64,000 nt of DNA from Desulfomicrobium sp. ZS1 (GTDB taxonomy: Bacteria; Desulfobacterota; Desulfovibrionia; Desulfovibrionales; Desulfomicrobiaceae). Below, piece after piece: positions 1 through 8,646 of the stretch. The translations under genes were made by a program, and so were the position numbers. The stretch spans positions 3,064,001-3,128,000 of the forward strand of contig NZ_CP100351.1 in the NCBI RefSeq assembly GCF_024204645.1, written 5' to 3'. Below the pieces are notes generated by a model. It was not told where the DNA came from. It saw only the letters and a program-made list of their open reading frames with translations, and did not search any database. Every line of letters starts with the position of its first letter. The first letter of the stretch is position 1.

Positions 1-2
1 GC

Positions 3-1859
3 GGCAGGTTCGATGTCTACTTCAAGGCGATCAGCAAAGGCCCCGTCATCGTGACCGACGCCCGCGAGGACCCGCGCACCCGCGATTTTGTCCCAAACTA
101 TCTTGAACCAAATGGGATCGCGTCCATGCTCGACGTGCCGGTGCTCATCGACGCAGAGCTGACCGCCGTCATCTGCTTCGAGCACGTCGGAGAGCTGCGC
201 ACCTGGCAGCCCGATGAAGTCACCTTCGCCAGCCGCATCGCCGACCAAGTGGCCCTCATCCTGGCCAGCCAGCGCCGACGCATCACGGAGGAGCAACTGC
301 AGAGCGCCCACGCAAACTTGACGCGCAACCTACGCTTCACGGAGGTGCTGCTTGATGCCATACCCATCCCGATCTTCTACAAGGACTCGGAACGACGCTA
401 TCTAGGCTGCAACCAGACCTTCGCCGACATCATGGGCATCACCTCCGCAGAAATCCGCGGCAGAAGAGCCCACGAATTCTGGCCGGACCTAGCCGAAGCC
501 TATGAAGAGAAAGACAACAGCCTGCGGCAAGACACCCGCAAGTGCACCTACGAATCCAAAATACGCAACAAGGCCGGCGAGCTGCGCGAAGTGATCTTCG
601 CCAAGCAGATTTTTTTTGACGAATTCAAGCACGCAGAGGGCATCATCGGATCCTTCGTGGATATCACGGAACGCAACCGCGCCGCCAAGGAAACGTGGCG
701 CTTGCGCACCCTGCTCGCCAACATAATCAATTCCATGCCGTCCATGCTGATCGGAGTCGATGCCGACGGTCGCATTGCGCAATGGAACCAGCAGGCAGCC
801 CTGGTGACCGGCGTGAGCGAGGCTCAGGCGCAAGGCAGCCCCCTTGTGCAGGTCGTGCCTTGGCTTGGCTCCGAGATGAAAAAGATCCGCCAGTCCATCG
901 CCAGCAAAAAACCCTTTTTCGAGGGTAAGCTGAGCAGAGTGGAGAATGGTGAAACCATATTCGAAGACGTGACCATCTACCCCTTGATCACCAACGGAGT
1001 GGAAGGGGCGGTCATCCGCATTGACGACGTGACCGACAAAGTCCGCATCGAGGAAATTCTGATCCAGTCCGAAAAAATGCTCTCCGTCGGCGGTCTGGCC
1101 GCAGGCATGGCCCACGAAATCAACAATCCCCTGGCCTCCATCATGGGCAATACCCAAGTCCTGGAAACCAGGCTCCTCTTACCGCTACCGCAGAACGTGC
1201 AGGCGGCCCGGGAAGCAGGCATCACCCTTGAAGCCCTGCATAATTACCTGGAGAGGCGGGGAATCCCGAAGATGCTGAGTTCCGTTCGCAGTTCGGGGGC
1301 ACAAGCCGCGCAGATTGTCAGCAACATGCTGAGCTTCAGCCGCAAAAGCGAACCGGCGCTGGCTCCGGAAAGCATCACGGAAATGCTCGACAAGACCCTG
1401 GATCTTGCCAGCACCGACTATGACCTGAAAAAAAACTACGACTTCAAGAAAATCCAGATCGTCCGCGAATATGAAGACAATCTCCCCAAAATCCACGGCT
1501 CGGCAAGCAAGCTGCAACAGGTTTTCCTGAATCTGCTCCGCAATGGAGCCGAGGCCATGGGCGAAAAAATCTACCCTCAAGGCCGAGGGCCGCAATTCAC
1601 ACTGCGCGTGAGAGGAAATGCGCCATGGGTACGCGTTGAAATCGAAGACAACGGACCGGGGCTTGAGGAGTCTGTGCGCAAACGCGTGTTCGAGCCGTTC
1701 TTCACCACGAAGGCCGTGGGCAAGGGCACGGGGCTTGGGCTGTCCGTCTCCTATTTCATCGTCACCGAGGAACACGCAGGCATGATGGCTGTGCAGACGG
1801 CCAGGGGAGAATGGACCAGATTCGTCATCGACCTGCCGGTCGCGACGTCGTCAGAATGA
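3..1859 (+). CDS. Sensor histidine kinase, 5'-truncated by the window (GAF-PAS-PAS-HisKA-HATPase)
   Basis: Cytoplasmic-looking sensor kinase of a two-component system. The frame is open to the left edge, so the GTG at 51 is an internal codon and the gene starts outside the window. In order: the second half of a GAF domain (to about residue 90), a PAS domain near residues 110-228 (ends DITERN), a second PAS near 235-350, a HisKA helix with the phospho-acceptor His at about residue 371 (MAHEINNP), and an ATPase domain with N box (LLRNGAEAM), G1 (DNGPG) and a G2-type GTGLGL. No transmembrane segment or receiver domain is visible in this part. The next gene is convergent, so the partner regulator is not identified here. 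The signal is unknown. Confidence 0.9.
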   Translation, partial: GRFDVYFKAISKGPVIVTDAREDPRTRDFVPNYLEPNGIASMLDVPVLIDAELTAVICFEHVGELRTWQPDEVTFASRIADQVALILASQRRRITEEQLQSAHANLTRNLRFTEVLLDAIPIPIFYKDSERRYLGCNQTFADIMGITSAEIRGRRAHEFWPDLAEAYEEKDNSLRQDTRKCTYESKIRNKAGELREVIFAKQIFFDEFKHAEGIIGSFVDITERNRAAKETWRLRTLLANIINSMPSMLIGVDADGRIAQWNQQAALVTGVSEAQAQGSPLVQVVPWLGSEMKKIRQSIASKKPFFEGKLSRVENGETIFEDVTIYPLITNGVEGAVIRIDDVTDKVRIEEILIQSEKMLSVGGLAAGMAHEINNPLASIMGNTQVLETRLLLPLPQNVQAAREAGITLEALHNYLERRGIPKMLSSVRSSGAQAAQIVSNMLSFSRKSEPALAPESITEMLDKTLDLASTDYDLKKNYDFKKIQIVREYEDNLPKIHGSASKLQQVFLNLLRNGAEAMGEKIYPQGRGPQFTLRVRGNAPWVRVEIEDNGPGLEESVRKRVFEPFFTTKAVGKGTGLGLSVSYFIVTEEHAGMMAVQTARGEWTRFVIDLPVATSSE

Positions 1860-1887
1860 AAATGGCAGGCCTGGGGGCCTGCCATTT
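1860..1887. terminator. Bidirectional hairpin terminator between the kinase and mltD
   Basis: An 11-bp perfect inverted repeat (AATGGCAGGC core) with a 6-nt loop directly follows the kinase stop codon and lies just beyond the stop of the convergent mltD. The T-tract is short on either strand, so termination strength is uncertain. Confidence 0.6.
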
Positions 1888-1900
1888 GTGTGTGAAGGGA

Positions 1901-3544
1901 TCAGCGGTAGACCTTGAGCCGGTCTCCCGGGCGGATATGGCCGTTCTTGGCCAAATTGTTCCAGGACAGCAAATCCGAGGGAGTCACTCCAAAGCGCTTG
2001 GCAATGCCCCACAGGCTATCCCCCGGCCGAACCTTGTAGTTGACCAGTTCCCTGCGCACGGCATCGGCATGCGCCTTGGCGACCTTTACATCGGCGCTGC
2101 CCGCATCGGGCACGTAGAGCTTCTGGCCAATCTTCAGCACCGAAGAACTCCTAAGGCCATTGGCTTTAAGCAGTGAAGACGGATCGGTCTTGAACTGCTT
2201 GGCAATGGACCAGAGCGTGTCGCCCTGACGGACCAGATAGTTGGCTCGCTTGGAGGCCCATTTCCTGGCATCCGCCACTGAACCCGACCCTGGCACCAAA
2301 CCCTGACCGGGTATGCGCAGCGACTGCCCAACCCTTAAGGTCTTGGTTCTGCTGCCGCTGTTGGCTTTCTGCAAGTCCGCCACCGAGACTTTATACTCTT
2401 TGGAAATCCCCCACCAGGTGTCTCCGGGCTTGACCCTGTAGGACGCGTACTGGATCTGTCTTTGAACTACGGGACGCTTCAGGAAGTCTTCGGCCTTGGC
2501 CACCAGATGGCCGGGGACGGCGACCTTGACGGAACGCGCGGGAGGAGCTTCCTGCTTGCGAAAAGAAGGGTTCAACTCCCGAAAAGACTTCCAGTCCATG
2601 CCCAGGCTCTGGGCCAAAGCCAGCAGGTCCGTTCCAGGCTTGGCTTTCAGCTGGACGGGTGCGATGAGGCGCTTCTCCAGATCCAGAGGCTCAAAACCGA
2701 GCTTCTCCAAGTTCCGGGCCACCTTGACCAGGGCCAGGAACTTGGGGACGTACAGCTTGGTTTCCTTCTTTAAATCCTCGGATGCCTCGCAAAGACTGAA
2801 AAAATCCTCAGTGCCCGTCTTTTTCAAAGCGCGGCCAATGGTGCCCTCGCCTGCATTGTAGGCGGCCAGAGCCAAGGACCAATCACCAAAATCCGCATAC
2901 AATTTTTTCAAATAGGCAATGGCAGCCTCGGTGGACTTGTGGGGATCGCGACGCTCGTCCACCCACTTGTCCACGGTCAATCCGTAATTGAGAGCGGTCC
3001 GGGGCATGAATTGCCACACACCGCAGGCTCCGGAACGGGATTGGGCAAAAGGATTGAAACCGCTCTCGGCGAAGGGCAGATAGATCAGGTCCTCGGGCAG
3101 GCCCTCAGCCAGAAACCGCTCCCGGATATGCGGCAGGTAGCGCTGGGCCCGCTTGAGCCAGCCCACCATGGTGCCACGGTGGACATGGGTGTAGTACTGA
3201 AAATAGCGCTGGACATCCGCATTTTCCTCGGTATCCAGACCGATATGAAAGGATATCTGCGTATCGAGGATTTTTTGTTCCTCGGGAGACAAAGACTCCG
3301 CCTCGGGGAGGTCATCTCCATCCTGCAGGACATCAAGCGGGTCGACATCCTCGTCCGGACCGTAGGCCTCCGGAGCGTCGTACCCGGACGCGACCGACGC
3401 ATCCTGCGTCAGTTCAGTTCCGGCGTTCCGACTCGCCGCGCTAGGCGCTCCAAGGTCCGACGGGCCTTGAGCCTTCTTGGCGGGCATACACCCGGCCAAG
3501 ACCAGCATGATAAGGAGCAGAACTCCACGTATATCAAATGTCAA
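1901..3544 (-). CDS. mltD: Membrane-bound lytic murein transglycosylase D-like lipoprotein with three LysM repeats
   Basis: Cleaves the MurNAc-GlcNAc bond of peptidoglycan from the periplasmic face. The TTG at 3544 is preferred over the upstream ATG because AGGAG lies 6 nt before it and it puts a lipobox (VLAGC) about 16 residues in, giving a 547-residue lipoprotein. The SLT domain carries the catalytic Glu in AESGFNPFAQS, followed by GVWQFMP and the AYNAGEG motif. Three C-terminal LysM modules (beginning YRVKPGDTWW, YLVRQGDTLW and YKVRPGDSLW) bind glycan. An acidic linker separates the lipobox from the SLT domain. It is divergent from the rRNA methyltransferase gene across about 120 bp. Family assignment is secure; assignment to MltD rather than a close relative rests on the LysM layout. 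Confidence 0.9.
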   Translation of the reverse strand: MTFDIRGVLLLIMLVLAGCMPAKKAQGPSDLGAPSAASRNAGTELTQDASVASGYDAPEAYGPDEDVDPLDVLQDGDDLPEAESLSPEEQKILDTQISFHIGLDTEENADVQRYFQYYTHVHRGTMVGWLKRAQRYLPHIRERFLAEGLPEDLIYLPFAESGFNPFAQSRSGACGVWQFMPRTALNYGLTVDKWVDERRDPHKSTEAAIAYLKKLYADFGDWSLALAAYNAGEGTIGRALKKTGTEDFFSLCEASEDLKKETKLYVPKFLALVKVARNLEKLGFEPLDLEKRLIAPVQLKAKPGTDLLALAQSLGMDWKSFRELNPSFRKQEAPPARSVKVAVPGHLVAKAEDFLKRPVVQRQIQYASYRVKPGDTWWGISKEYKVSVADLQKANSGSRTKTLRVGQSLRIPGQGLVPGSGSVADARKWASKRANYLVRQGDTLWSIAKQFKTDPSSLLKANGLRSSSVLKIGQKLYVPDAGSADVKVAKAHADAVRRELVNYKVRPGDSLWGIAKRFGVTPSDLLSWNNLAKNGHIRPGDRLKVYR

Positions 3545-3663
3545 AACAATCTCCTGGTCACACGTTGGCCACTGGCCCGAAAAAAATCGGGCGAGCGAGA
3601 TCGAGCATTTTGACCTGCTACAGAAAAAAAAATCAAATTGCAAACCCGAACCAGAGACTCATC

Positions 3664-4419
3664 ATGGATCACCAACACAACGAAAAGTCTGACAGCTCCC
3701 ATCTCACTCCTGGCCGCAAGCCGGTTCTCGAACTTCTCGCCGCCAGGCCGCACGCACTGGACACGGTTTTTCTCTCCGAAGACGCGACCGGCCTCGGCGA
3801 GGTGATCGGCAAATGCCGAGAACTGGGGGTGCGCTTTCGCAAGGTACGACGCCCGGATCTGGACCGCATGTTTCCCGGAAATCATCAGGGCGTGGTGGCT
3901 CGTCTGCGCGGCCGGCAGCTGATCGAACTGGACCGGCTCATCACGCAGGTCCGTCAGAGCCCCTTCCCCCTCATCCTGGCCCTGGACCAGGTCCAGGACC
4001 CGGGGAACGTAGGAACCCTGGCCCGCACCCTGCTGGCCCTCGGCGGGGCGGGCCTGCTCTTTCCCAAGGACCGCACAGCCTTCATCGGCCCCGCGGCCGC
4101 CAAGGCCGCAGCCGGGGCCCTGGACAGCCTGCCCCTGTGTCAGGTGGTCAACCTGGCCCGGGCGCTCGATACATGCGCTGAGGCCGGTCTTGCGATCTAC
4201 GGTTCAGGCACCGGACCTGAAAGTCGGAACCTCTTTCAGGCCCGCCTGAATTTTCCGGCGGTGCTGGTGCTTGGCAATGAGGACAAGGGCATGCGCCCCA
4301 ATGTGGGCAAACGCTGCACGGAGATGCTGTCCATCCCCATGCAGGGTGGTTTTGATTCGCTGAACGTGGCCCAGGCCGGAGCCATGATCATGACGGAGAT
4401 GTTGCGGCAAAGACTTTAG
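3664..4419 (+). CDS. rlmB: SpoU/TrmH-family rRNA 2'-O-methyltransferase, RlmB-like
   Basis: SAM-dependent 2'-O-ribose methylation of rRNA (RlmB acts on G2251 of 23S rRNA). Starting at the ATG at 3664 the protein is 251 residues. The N-terminal part (GRKPVLELL) matches the substrate-binding domain. The SPOUT knot shows motif 1 (DPGNVGTLART), motif 2 (VLGNEDKGM) and motif 3 (IPMQGGFDSLNVA). An in-frame ATG at 3538 lies further upstream but would add about 42 low-complexity residues before the substrate-binding domain, so it is not used. The gene is convergent with fliQ, 9 nt apart, with no clear terminator between them. TrmH or another Gm methylase remains possible. Confidence 0.85.
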   Translation: MDHQHNEKSDSSHLTPGRKPVLELLAARPHALDTVFLSEDATGLGEVIGKCRELGVRFRKVRRPDLDRMFPGNHQGVVARLRGRQLIELDRLITQVRQSPFPLILALDQVQDPGNVGTLARTLLALGGAGLLFPKDRTAFIGPAAAKAAAGALDSLPLCQVVNLARALDTCAEAGLAIYGSGTGPESRNLFQARLNFPAVLVLGNEDKGMRPNVGKRCTEMLSIPMQGGFDSLNVAQAGAMIMTEMLRQRL

Positions 4420-4428
4420 CGGGACGGA

Positions 4429-4698
4429 CTATTTGATGTATTGCGGAAAATTCAGAAAAATCTCCTGCGTGTACGTGATCATCTTATCCATGATCCAGGG
4501 GAAGGAGATGAGCAGCGCCAAAAAAACGGCGATGATCTTGGGCACAAACGTCAGGGTCATTTCCTGGATCTGTGTCGCGGCCTGCAAAATGCTGACAAAA
4601 ACGCCGACGCCCAGGCCCACGCCGAGCATGGGCAAGGCGATGATCAGGGTCAGCTCGATGGACTGCCGCGCGAAACCGATCACGAATTCAGGGGTCAT
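4429..4698 (-). CDS. fliQ: Flagellar type III export gate protein FliQ
   Basis: Small inner-membrane subunit of the flagellar export gate, assembling with FliP and FliR. The 89-residue length is usual for FliQ. Two hydrophobic hairpin segments (about residues 15-38 and 50-72) flank the conserved QAATQIQEMTLTFVPK loop. It is the last gene of the motA-to-fliQ run. fliR and flhB do not follow, because the next gene is on the other strand, so the export-gate genes are split in this genome. Confidence 0.95.
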   Translation of the reverse strand: MTPEFVIGFARQSIELTLIIALPMLGVGLGVGVFVSILQAATQIQEMTLTFVPKIIAVFLALLISFPWIMDKMITYTQEIFLNFPQYIK

Positions 4699-4718
4699 GT
4701 TCCACTCCTGGTCGAAGA

Positions 4719-5510
4719 CTAGACAAAACTGTTGACAAGAGAGCCTATTATCAGATTCCAGCCATCCACCATGACAAAGAGAAGAATCTTGAACGGCAGA
4801 GACACCATGACCGGCGGCAGCATCATCATACCCATGGATAGAAGGATACTCGCCACGACCATGTCCAAAATAAGAAACGGGATGTAAATCAAGAATCCGA
4901 TCTGAAATCCTGTCTTGAGCTCGCTGATCAAATAGGCAGGCACAAGAACCATGGTCGGCACTTCGTCCTTGTTCTGCGGCCGCTCAAGTCCGGTGATCGA
5001 AAAAAACACGGAAAGATCCTTTTCCCTGGTATGCTTGAAAAGGAACGTCCTGAGCGGCGTCTCGGCCCGCTCCAGGGCTTCTCCGTAGCCGATTTCTTCC
5101 TTCAGATACGGCTGCAGGGCCGTGTCGTTGATGGTGCGACCCGTCGGCATCATAATGACCACAGTCATAAAAATGGCCAGCGAGGCCAGCACCTGGTTGG
5201 GCGGCATCTGCTGGGTCCCCATGGCCTGACGCAGAAAGTGAAAGACGATGATTATGCGGGTGAAGGAGGTGACCGTCAGCACAAAGGCCGGAGCCATGGA
5301 CAGCATTGTGAGCAGCGCCATGATCTCAAGGGCCACGGCCACTTTTTGCGGTTCCGCCGGCCCACTGGAAAGCTGCATGGAAAGAGAAGGAAGATTGGGC
5401 CCGTCGGCGGCCATGAGCAATAACGGGAAAAAACAGAAAAACAGGCTAGGAAGGAGGATTCTCCCTAGCTTCCTGGTCCAAAGTCGTCTGAAAATCGGGG
5501 GTCGGTTCAT
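4719..5510 (-). CDS. fliP: Flagellar type III export gate protein FliP
   Basis: Inner-membrane core subunit of the flagellar export gate. The 263 residues begin with a basic stretch and a cleavable-looking signal peptide (LLPSLFFCFFPLLLMAADG), as in FliP. The conserved SFTRIIIVFHFLRQAMGTQQ segment, GRTINDTALQPY and C-terminal membrane helices (LLSMGMMMLPPVMVSLPFK) are present. It overlaps the 3' end of fliO by 65 nt, which is long. A later start is possible, but the ATG at 5510 keeps the complete signal peptide. fliQ follows after 20 nt. Confidence 0.94.
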   Translation of the reverse strand: MNRPPIFRRLWTRKLGRILLPSLFFCFFPLLLMAADGPNLPSLSMQLSSGPAEPQKVAVALEIMALLTMLSMAPAFVLTVTSFTRIIIVFHFLRQAMGTQQMPPNQVLASLAIFMTVVIMMPTGRTINDTALQPYLKEEIGYGEALERAETPLRTFLFKHTREKDLSVFFSITGLERPQNKDEVPTMVLVPAYLISELKTGFQIGFLIYIPFLILDMVVASILLSMGMMMLPPVMVSLPFKILLFVMVDGWNLIIGSLVNSFV

Positions 5511-5802
5511 TGTCTGCCTGGTGCTCCGCTATCAAGTTGATTCCGCTGTCGGTGACGCCCAACACCAGAAGCTTATTCAAGAAGCGGACCACCACCAGCT
5601 GTTTGCGCGGGCCCAGGGCGACTCGCTCCTCGACCCGCAGAGCACCTGACGTTCTGCCTTGCAGCCGGGCCGCCAGCCCGTAGCGTTTCATGAGGGCAAG
5701 CGCCAGGAAGATGAGCCCCAAAATAAGCAGCAAAGCCGCCGCCATTTTGACCGAAGCAAGACCAAGTCCCGCACCGGCACCTGTCAAAGTCGCGTTATCC
5801 AA
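5446..5802 (-). CDS. fliO: Flagellar export chaperone/assembly protein FliO
   Basis: Assists FliP assembly into the export gate. The 118-residue protein has one membrane helix (about residues 12-36) and a cytoplasmic domain with the FliO/FliZ-like signature RVEERVALGPRKQLVVVRF. It begins at a TTG (5802) lying inside the last codons of fliN, an 8-nt overlap that implies translational coupling. The family is poorly conserved, so position between fliN and fliP supports the call as much as sequence does. Confidence 0.88.
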   Translation of the reverse strand: MDNATLTGAGAGLGLASVKMAAALLLILGLIFLALALMKRYGLAARLQGRTSGALRVEERVALGPRKQLVVVRFLNKLLVLGVTDSGINLIAEHQADNEPTPDFQTTLDQEARENPPS

Positions 5803-6361
5803 GCTGCTTCACCCTCTCGATGGGGCTGATGATATCGGTCAGCCGCACCCCGAACTTTTCATTGATGACCACGGCCTCTCCTCGCGCCACGAGCTTGCCG
5901 TTGACGAGTATCTCCAGGGGCTCACCGGCCAGCTTGTTCAGTTCTATGACCGACCCCTGCCCGAGCTGCAGCAGCTCATTGATGAGCAGCTTGGTGCTTC
6001 CGAGCTGGGCCGAAACCTCAAGCGGGATGTCGAGGATGAAATCAAGATCCTTGCGCAGAGCTTCGGGCCTGGGCGCCTTGGCTTCCGCCGTCAAATCTTT
6101 GTACTCGAAATCCTTGCTCTGGGCGGCGAGCTGCTTCTGCTTTTTTTCATGCTGAATCTTGGTCTCTTCCTCGTCAGCCAACGCCTTGGCCCATTCATCG
6201 GCCAGGGCCTGATCGGAGCCGCCGGAATCCTGTTCCTGCAGCGCCGCGCTCCAGGCATCGGCCAAATCCTTCTCGCCCCCGCCGCCTTCGGCCTCTGCTT
6301 CACCTTGCTGCTCTAGGGCCGCGGCCCATTCCGCCGCCAACTTGTCCTGATCTTCGACCAT
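5795..6361 (-). CDS. fliN: Flagellar motor switch protein FliN with triplicated N-terminal WAxAL motif
   Basis: C-ring component that works with FliM and FliG in torque generation and switching and in docking the export ATPase complex. The C-terminal SpoA domain (about residues 105-186) is typical: LDFILDIPLEVSAQLGSTK, then LDxG-type LGQGSVIELNKLAGEPLEI and VNGKLVARGEAVV. At 188 residues it exceeds short FliN proteins because the acidic N-terminal tail holds three copies of LAxxWxxALxx (residues 8-19, 33-44 and 53-64). Enterobacterial FliN, from memory, has one such motif. The gene follows fliM after 9 nt and overlaps fliO. Confidence 0.94.
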   Translation of the reverse strand: MVEDQDKLAAEWAAALEQQGEAEAEGGGGEKDLADAWSAALQEQDSGGSDQALADEWAKALADEEETKIQHEKKQKQLAAQSKDFEYKDLTAEAKAPRPEALRKDLDFILDIPLEVSAQLGSTKLLINELLQLGQGSVIELNKLAGEPLEILVNGKLVARGEAVVINEKFGVRLTDIISPIERVKQLG

Positions 6362-6370
6362 ACCGTTCCC

Positions 6371-7348
6371 CTAGTAATTGAGTTCCTGTTCTTTAATGAT
6401 CTTGAACGCCTTGTTTCCCTTGACAAAACCCGGAAGTCCAAAAAATTTGAGAATCCCGTGAATGCGACCCGAAAGCATGTCGTCCTCATCCTGATCCAGC
6501 ATGAGTACGTCGCCGACCTTCATGTCGAGGAGCTGGCGTCCGGTGATCTGCGTCGTGCCGAAGGTGACGTTCATGTCAACGGGCGTCTCCATGAGCCGAT
6601 CCCGGAAACGGGAAATCCAGGCATGGTCAATTTCCAGTCGCTCGGTCTGGAAGGCGGCATAAAGCTTCGACCTGATGGGCTCTATGGTTGCATATGGCAA
6701 CGCCAGAACCATGGACCCCAAGGCGTTTTCCAGTTCCACCTCGAAAGAGATGACCACCACCACGTCGCTGGGGGGGACAATGGTGGCGAACTGGGGATTG
6801 ATCTCGGAGCGCAGCAGTTCGATGCTGACCTCGTGCACCGGACGCCAGGCGTCTTCCAGATTGGCCAGGATGATCTTGACCACCTTGACGATGATGGACT
6901 GTTCGATGGGCGTGAAATCACGGCCCTCGATTTTAGGCTGACTGCCCGCACCGCCAAAAAAATTCTCCACCAGGGAAAACACCAGCCGAGTATCGACCAC
7001 CAACAGGGCATTGCCGCGCAGAGGGTCGATCTTGAAAATATTGATACTCGTCGGCACGGGCAGGGAACGCATGAAATCACCGAACTTGGACATATCGATG
7101 GAGATCGGATTCACGTCCACCCGTTTGCGCATGGTGTTGGCCAATGCACTGGTGCAAAGTCGTGAAAAACGGTCATTTATGATCTCAAGAACCGGCATGC
7201 GGCCGCGAATGATCCGGTCCTGGTTGGCCAGATCAAAAGCCACGAAGCCTTTCGTATCAGTGGCCACCTCTTCTTCGGTCTCGATCTCCCCGCCCGAAAT
7301 TCCCCGGAGCAGGGCATCGACCTCATCCTGATTCAGGATCTTACTCAT
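6371..7348 (-). CDS. fliM: Flagellar motor switch protein FliM
   Basis: C-ring switch subunit that receives CheY-P. The 325-residue length is standard. The N terminus carries the ILNQDEVDALL motif, close to the CheY-binding LSQAEIDALL consensus. The middle CheC-like domain includes the GGAGSQPKIEGRDFTPIEQS region, and a C-terminal SpoA domain follows (VDMNVTFGTTQITGRQLLDM). It lies 18 nt after fliL and 9 nt before fliN, in the same transcript as the stator genes. Confidence 0.96.
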   Translation of the reverse strand: MSKILNQDEVDALLRGISGGEIETEEEVATDTKGFVAFDLANQDRIIRGRMPVLEIINDRFSRLCTSALANTMRKRVDVNPISIDMSKFGDFMRSLPVPTSINIFKIDPLRGNALLVVDTRLVFSLVENFFGGAGSQPKIEGRDFTPIEQSIIVKVVKIILANLEDAWRPVHEVSIELLRSEINPQFATIVPPSDVVVVISFEVELENALGSMVLALPYATIEPIRSKLYAAFQTERLEIDHAWISRFRDRLMETPVDMNVTFGTTQITGRQLLDMKVGDVLMLDQDEDDMLSGRIHGILKFFGLPGFVKGNKAFKIIKEQELNY

Positions 7349-7366
7349 ATGCTGCCCACCAGTCGC

Positions 7367-7882
7367 TTATTGGACCACGAATTCCGTAAAATAGACATTG
7401 CGCACCTTGTTCTTGCCGATAATCTGGTTCAGACGGCTGACGATGTCGTTTTTCAGCTCGATCTTCTTGTCCATGCTGCTGATATCGGCGAAAGATTTGC
7501 TGGAAAGCAGGAGCAGCAGCGTATCCTTGACCTTGGGCATGGCTGCGGTCAATTCCGCCGCTGCGGCAGCGCTCGCCACTTCCACGTCCAGCGTGGTTTT
7601 CAGATATCTGCGTCCCATGGGATCGGAAAGATTGACCACAAAAGAATCCAGAGTCACCAATTGTCCTCCGGGCTCAACCTCGGCCTTAGGCTCACCGACT
7701 CCCTCGGCAGTGGCGTTCCCGGCCGCATCGCCTGCCGTCTTCGGCTGCAAAAAAAACTTCCACGCCGCAAACCCGCCCCCACCCAGAACGCCAAGCACAA
7801 CGAGCGCTATAATAATGAGCTTGAGCTTGCCGCCCTTTTTCTTTTCTGCCTTTTCTGGTGCCGGCGCTTTTTTTTCGGCCAT
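7367..7882 (-). CDS. fliL: Flagellar basal body-associated protein FliL
   Basis: Single-pass membrane protein that encircles stator units and supports torque at high load. The 171 residues comprise a short, Lys/Ala/Pro-rich cytoplasmic tail, one transmembrane helix (LKLIIIALVVLGVLGGGGFAAWKFF), an Ala/Glu/Gly linker, and a periplasmic domain with the characteristic LDSFVVNLSDPMGRRYLK strand and a terminal YFTEFVVQ. It starts 35 nt after the second stator-B gene, with AGGAGG about 6 nt before the ATG. Confidence 0.93.
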   Translation of the reverse strand: MAEKKAPAPEKAEKKKGGKLKLIIIALVVLGVLGGGGFAAWKFFLQPKTAGDAAGNATAEGVGEPKAEVEPGGQLVTLDSFVVNLSDPMGRRYLKTTLDVEVASAAAAAELTAAMPKVKDTLLLLLSSKSFADISSMDKKIELKNDIVSRLNQIIGKNKVRNVYFTEFVVQ

Positions 7883-7917
7883 ATATTCCTCCTTTTTGAT
7901 CCATGCGAAAAACGGGC

Positions 7918-8646
7918 CTAAAGATACGTTCTTCCCGTGGTTTTCAATAAAATTTCCACTCTTCTGTTCTTGGCCCGGCCCTCAGGCGTGGCATTGTCGC
8001 CCAGGGGAAATGCCTCGCCATAAGCGGAGACGGAAAAACGCCTGGGATCAAAACCCTGCTGCAAAAAGAAGGTCAGCACGGACATGGCCCGCTCCGAGGA
8101 CAGCAGGTAGTTGTCCTTTTGACCCGCTGGGACATTGTCCGTGTACCCCGCCACATTGACCGGCATGGTCACGGAGGCCAGAAACTGGGCGAATTCCGAC
8201 AGAAGCTTGCGGCTGTCCTCCGTCAGAGCGCTTTCACCGACGCCAAAGAGCATTCCGTCGGAGAGGACAAGGGCTATGCCCTCGGGACGCACCAGGATCT
8301 GCAGGTTCTCGTCCAGGGTGCTCCTGGCCATACCCTCGGGCAAGACCTCATCCGGAAAAAGCAAATCCTTGATGCGTTGCGGATCGTGCAGCGCCTCCGC
8401 CGGATTCTCGATGATCCTATTCATAAACTCGAATTTGGTCGTCAGTCTGCCCGCCCCTTTTTTCGGAGCCAGCCCCATGTCGCCCACAAAATGGGAGACC
8501 ACATCGCGCAGGATGGACTTGTCCATGGACGACATGGACAAAAGCAGCACAAAGAAGCTCAGCAGCAGGGTCATGAGGTCCGCGAAGGTGACCATCCAGG
8601 ACGCGCCCGGCGACTCCAACCCGGCGCGTTTTTTTCTGCGGGCCAT
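7918..8646 (-). CDS. motB: Flagellar stator protein MotB (canonical copy, OmpA-like peptidoglycan-binding domain)
   Basis: Stator B subunit that anchors the MotA ring to peptidoglycan and carries the ion-binding Asp. In 242 residues: basic N terminus, one membrane helix with the Asp (SWMVTFADLMTLLLSFFVLL, Asp near residue 23), a plug/linker, and a C-terminal OmpA-like domain with GYTDN, LSSERAMSV and GRAKNRRVEILL. These match the canonical peptidoglycan-binding residues better than the neighbouring paralogue does. Its ATG overlaps the TGA of that paralogue by 1 nt (TGATG), so the two are translationally coupled. Confidence 0.9.
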   Translation of the reverse strand: MARRKKRAGLESPGASWMVTFADLMTLLLSFFVLLLSMSSMDKSILRDVVSHFVGDMGLAPKKGAGRLTTKFEFMNRIIENPAEALHDPQRIKDLLFPDEVLPEGMARSTLDENLQILVRPEGIALVLSDGMLFGVGESALTEDSRKLLSEFAQFLASVTMPVNVAGYTDNVPAGQKDNYLLSSERAMSVLTFFLQQGFDPRRFSVSAYGEAFPLGDNATPEGRAKNRRVEILLKTTGRTYL

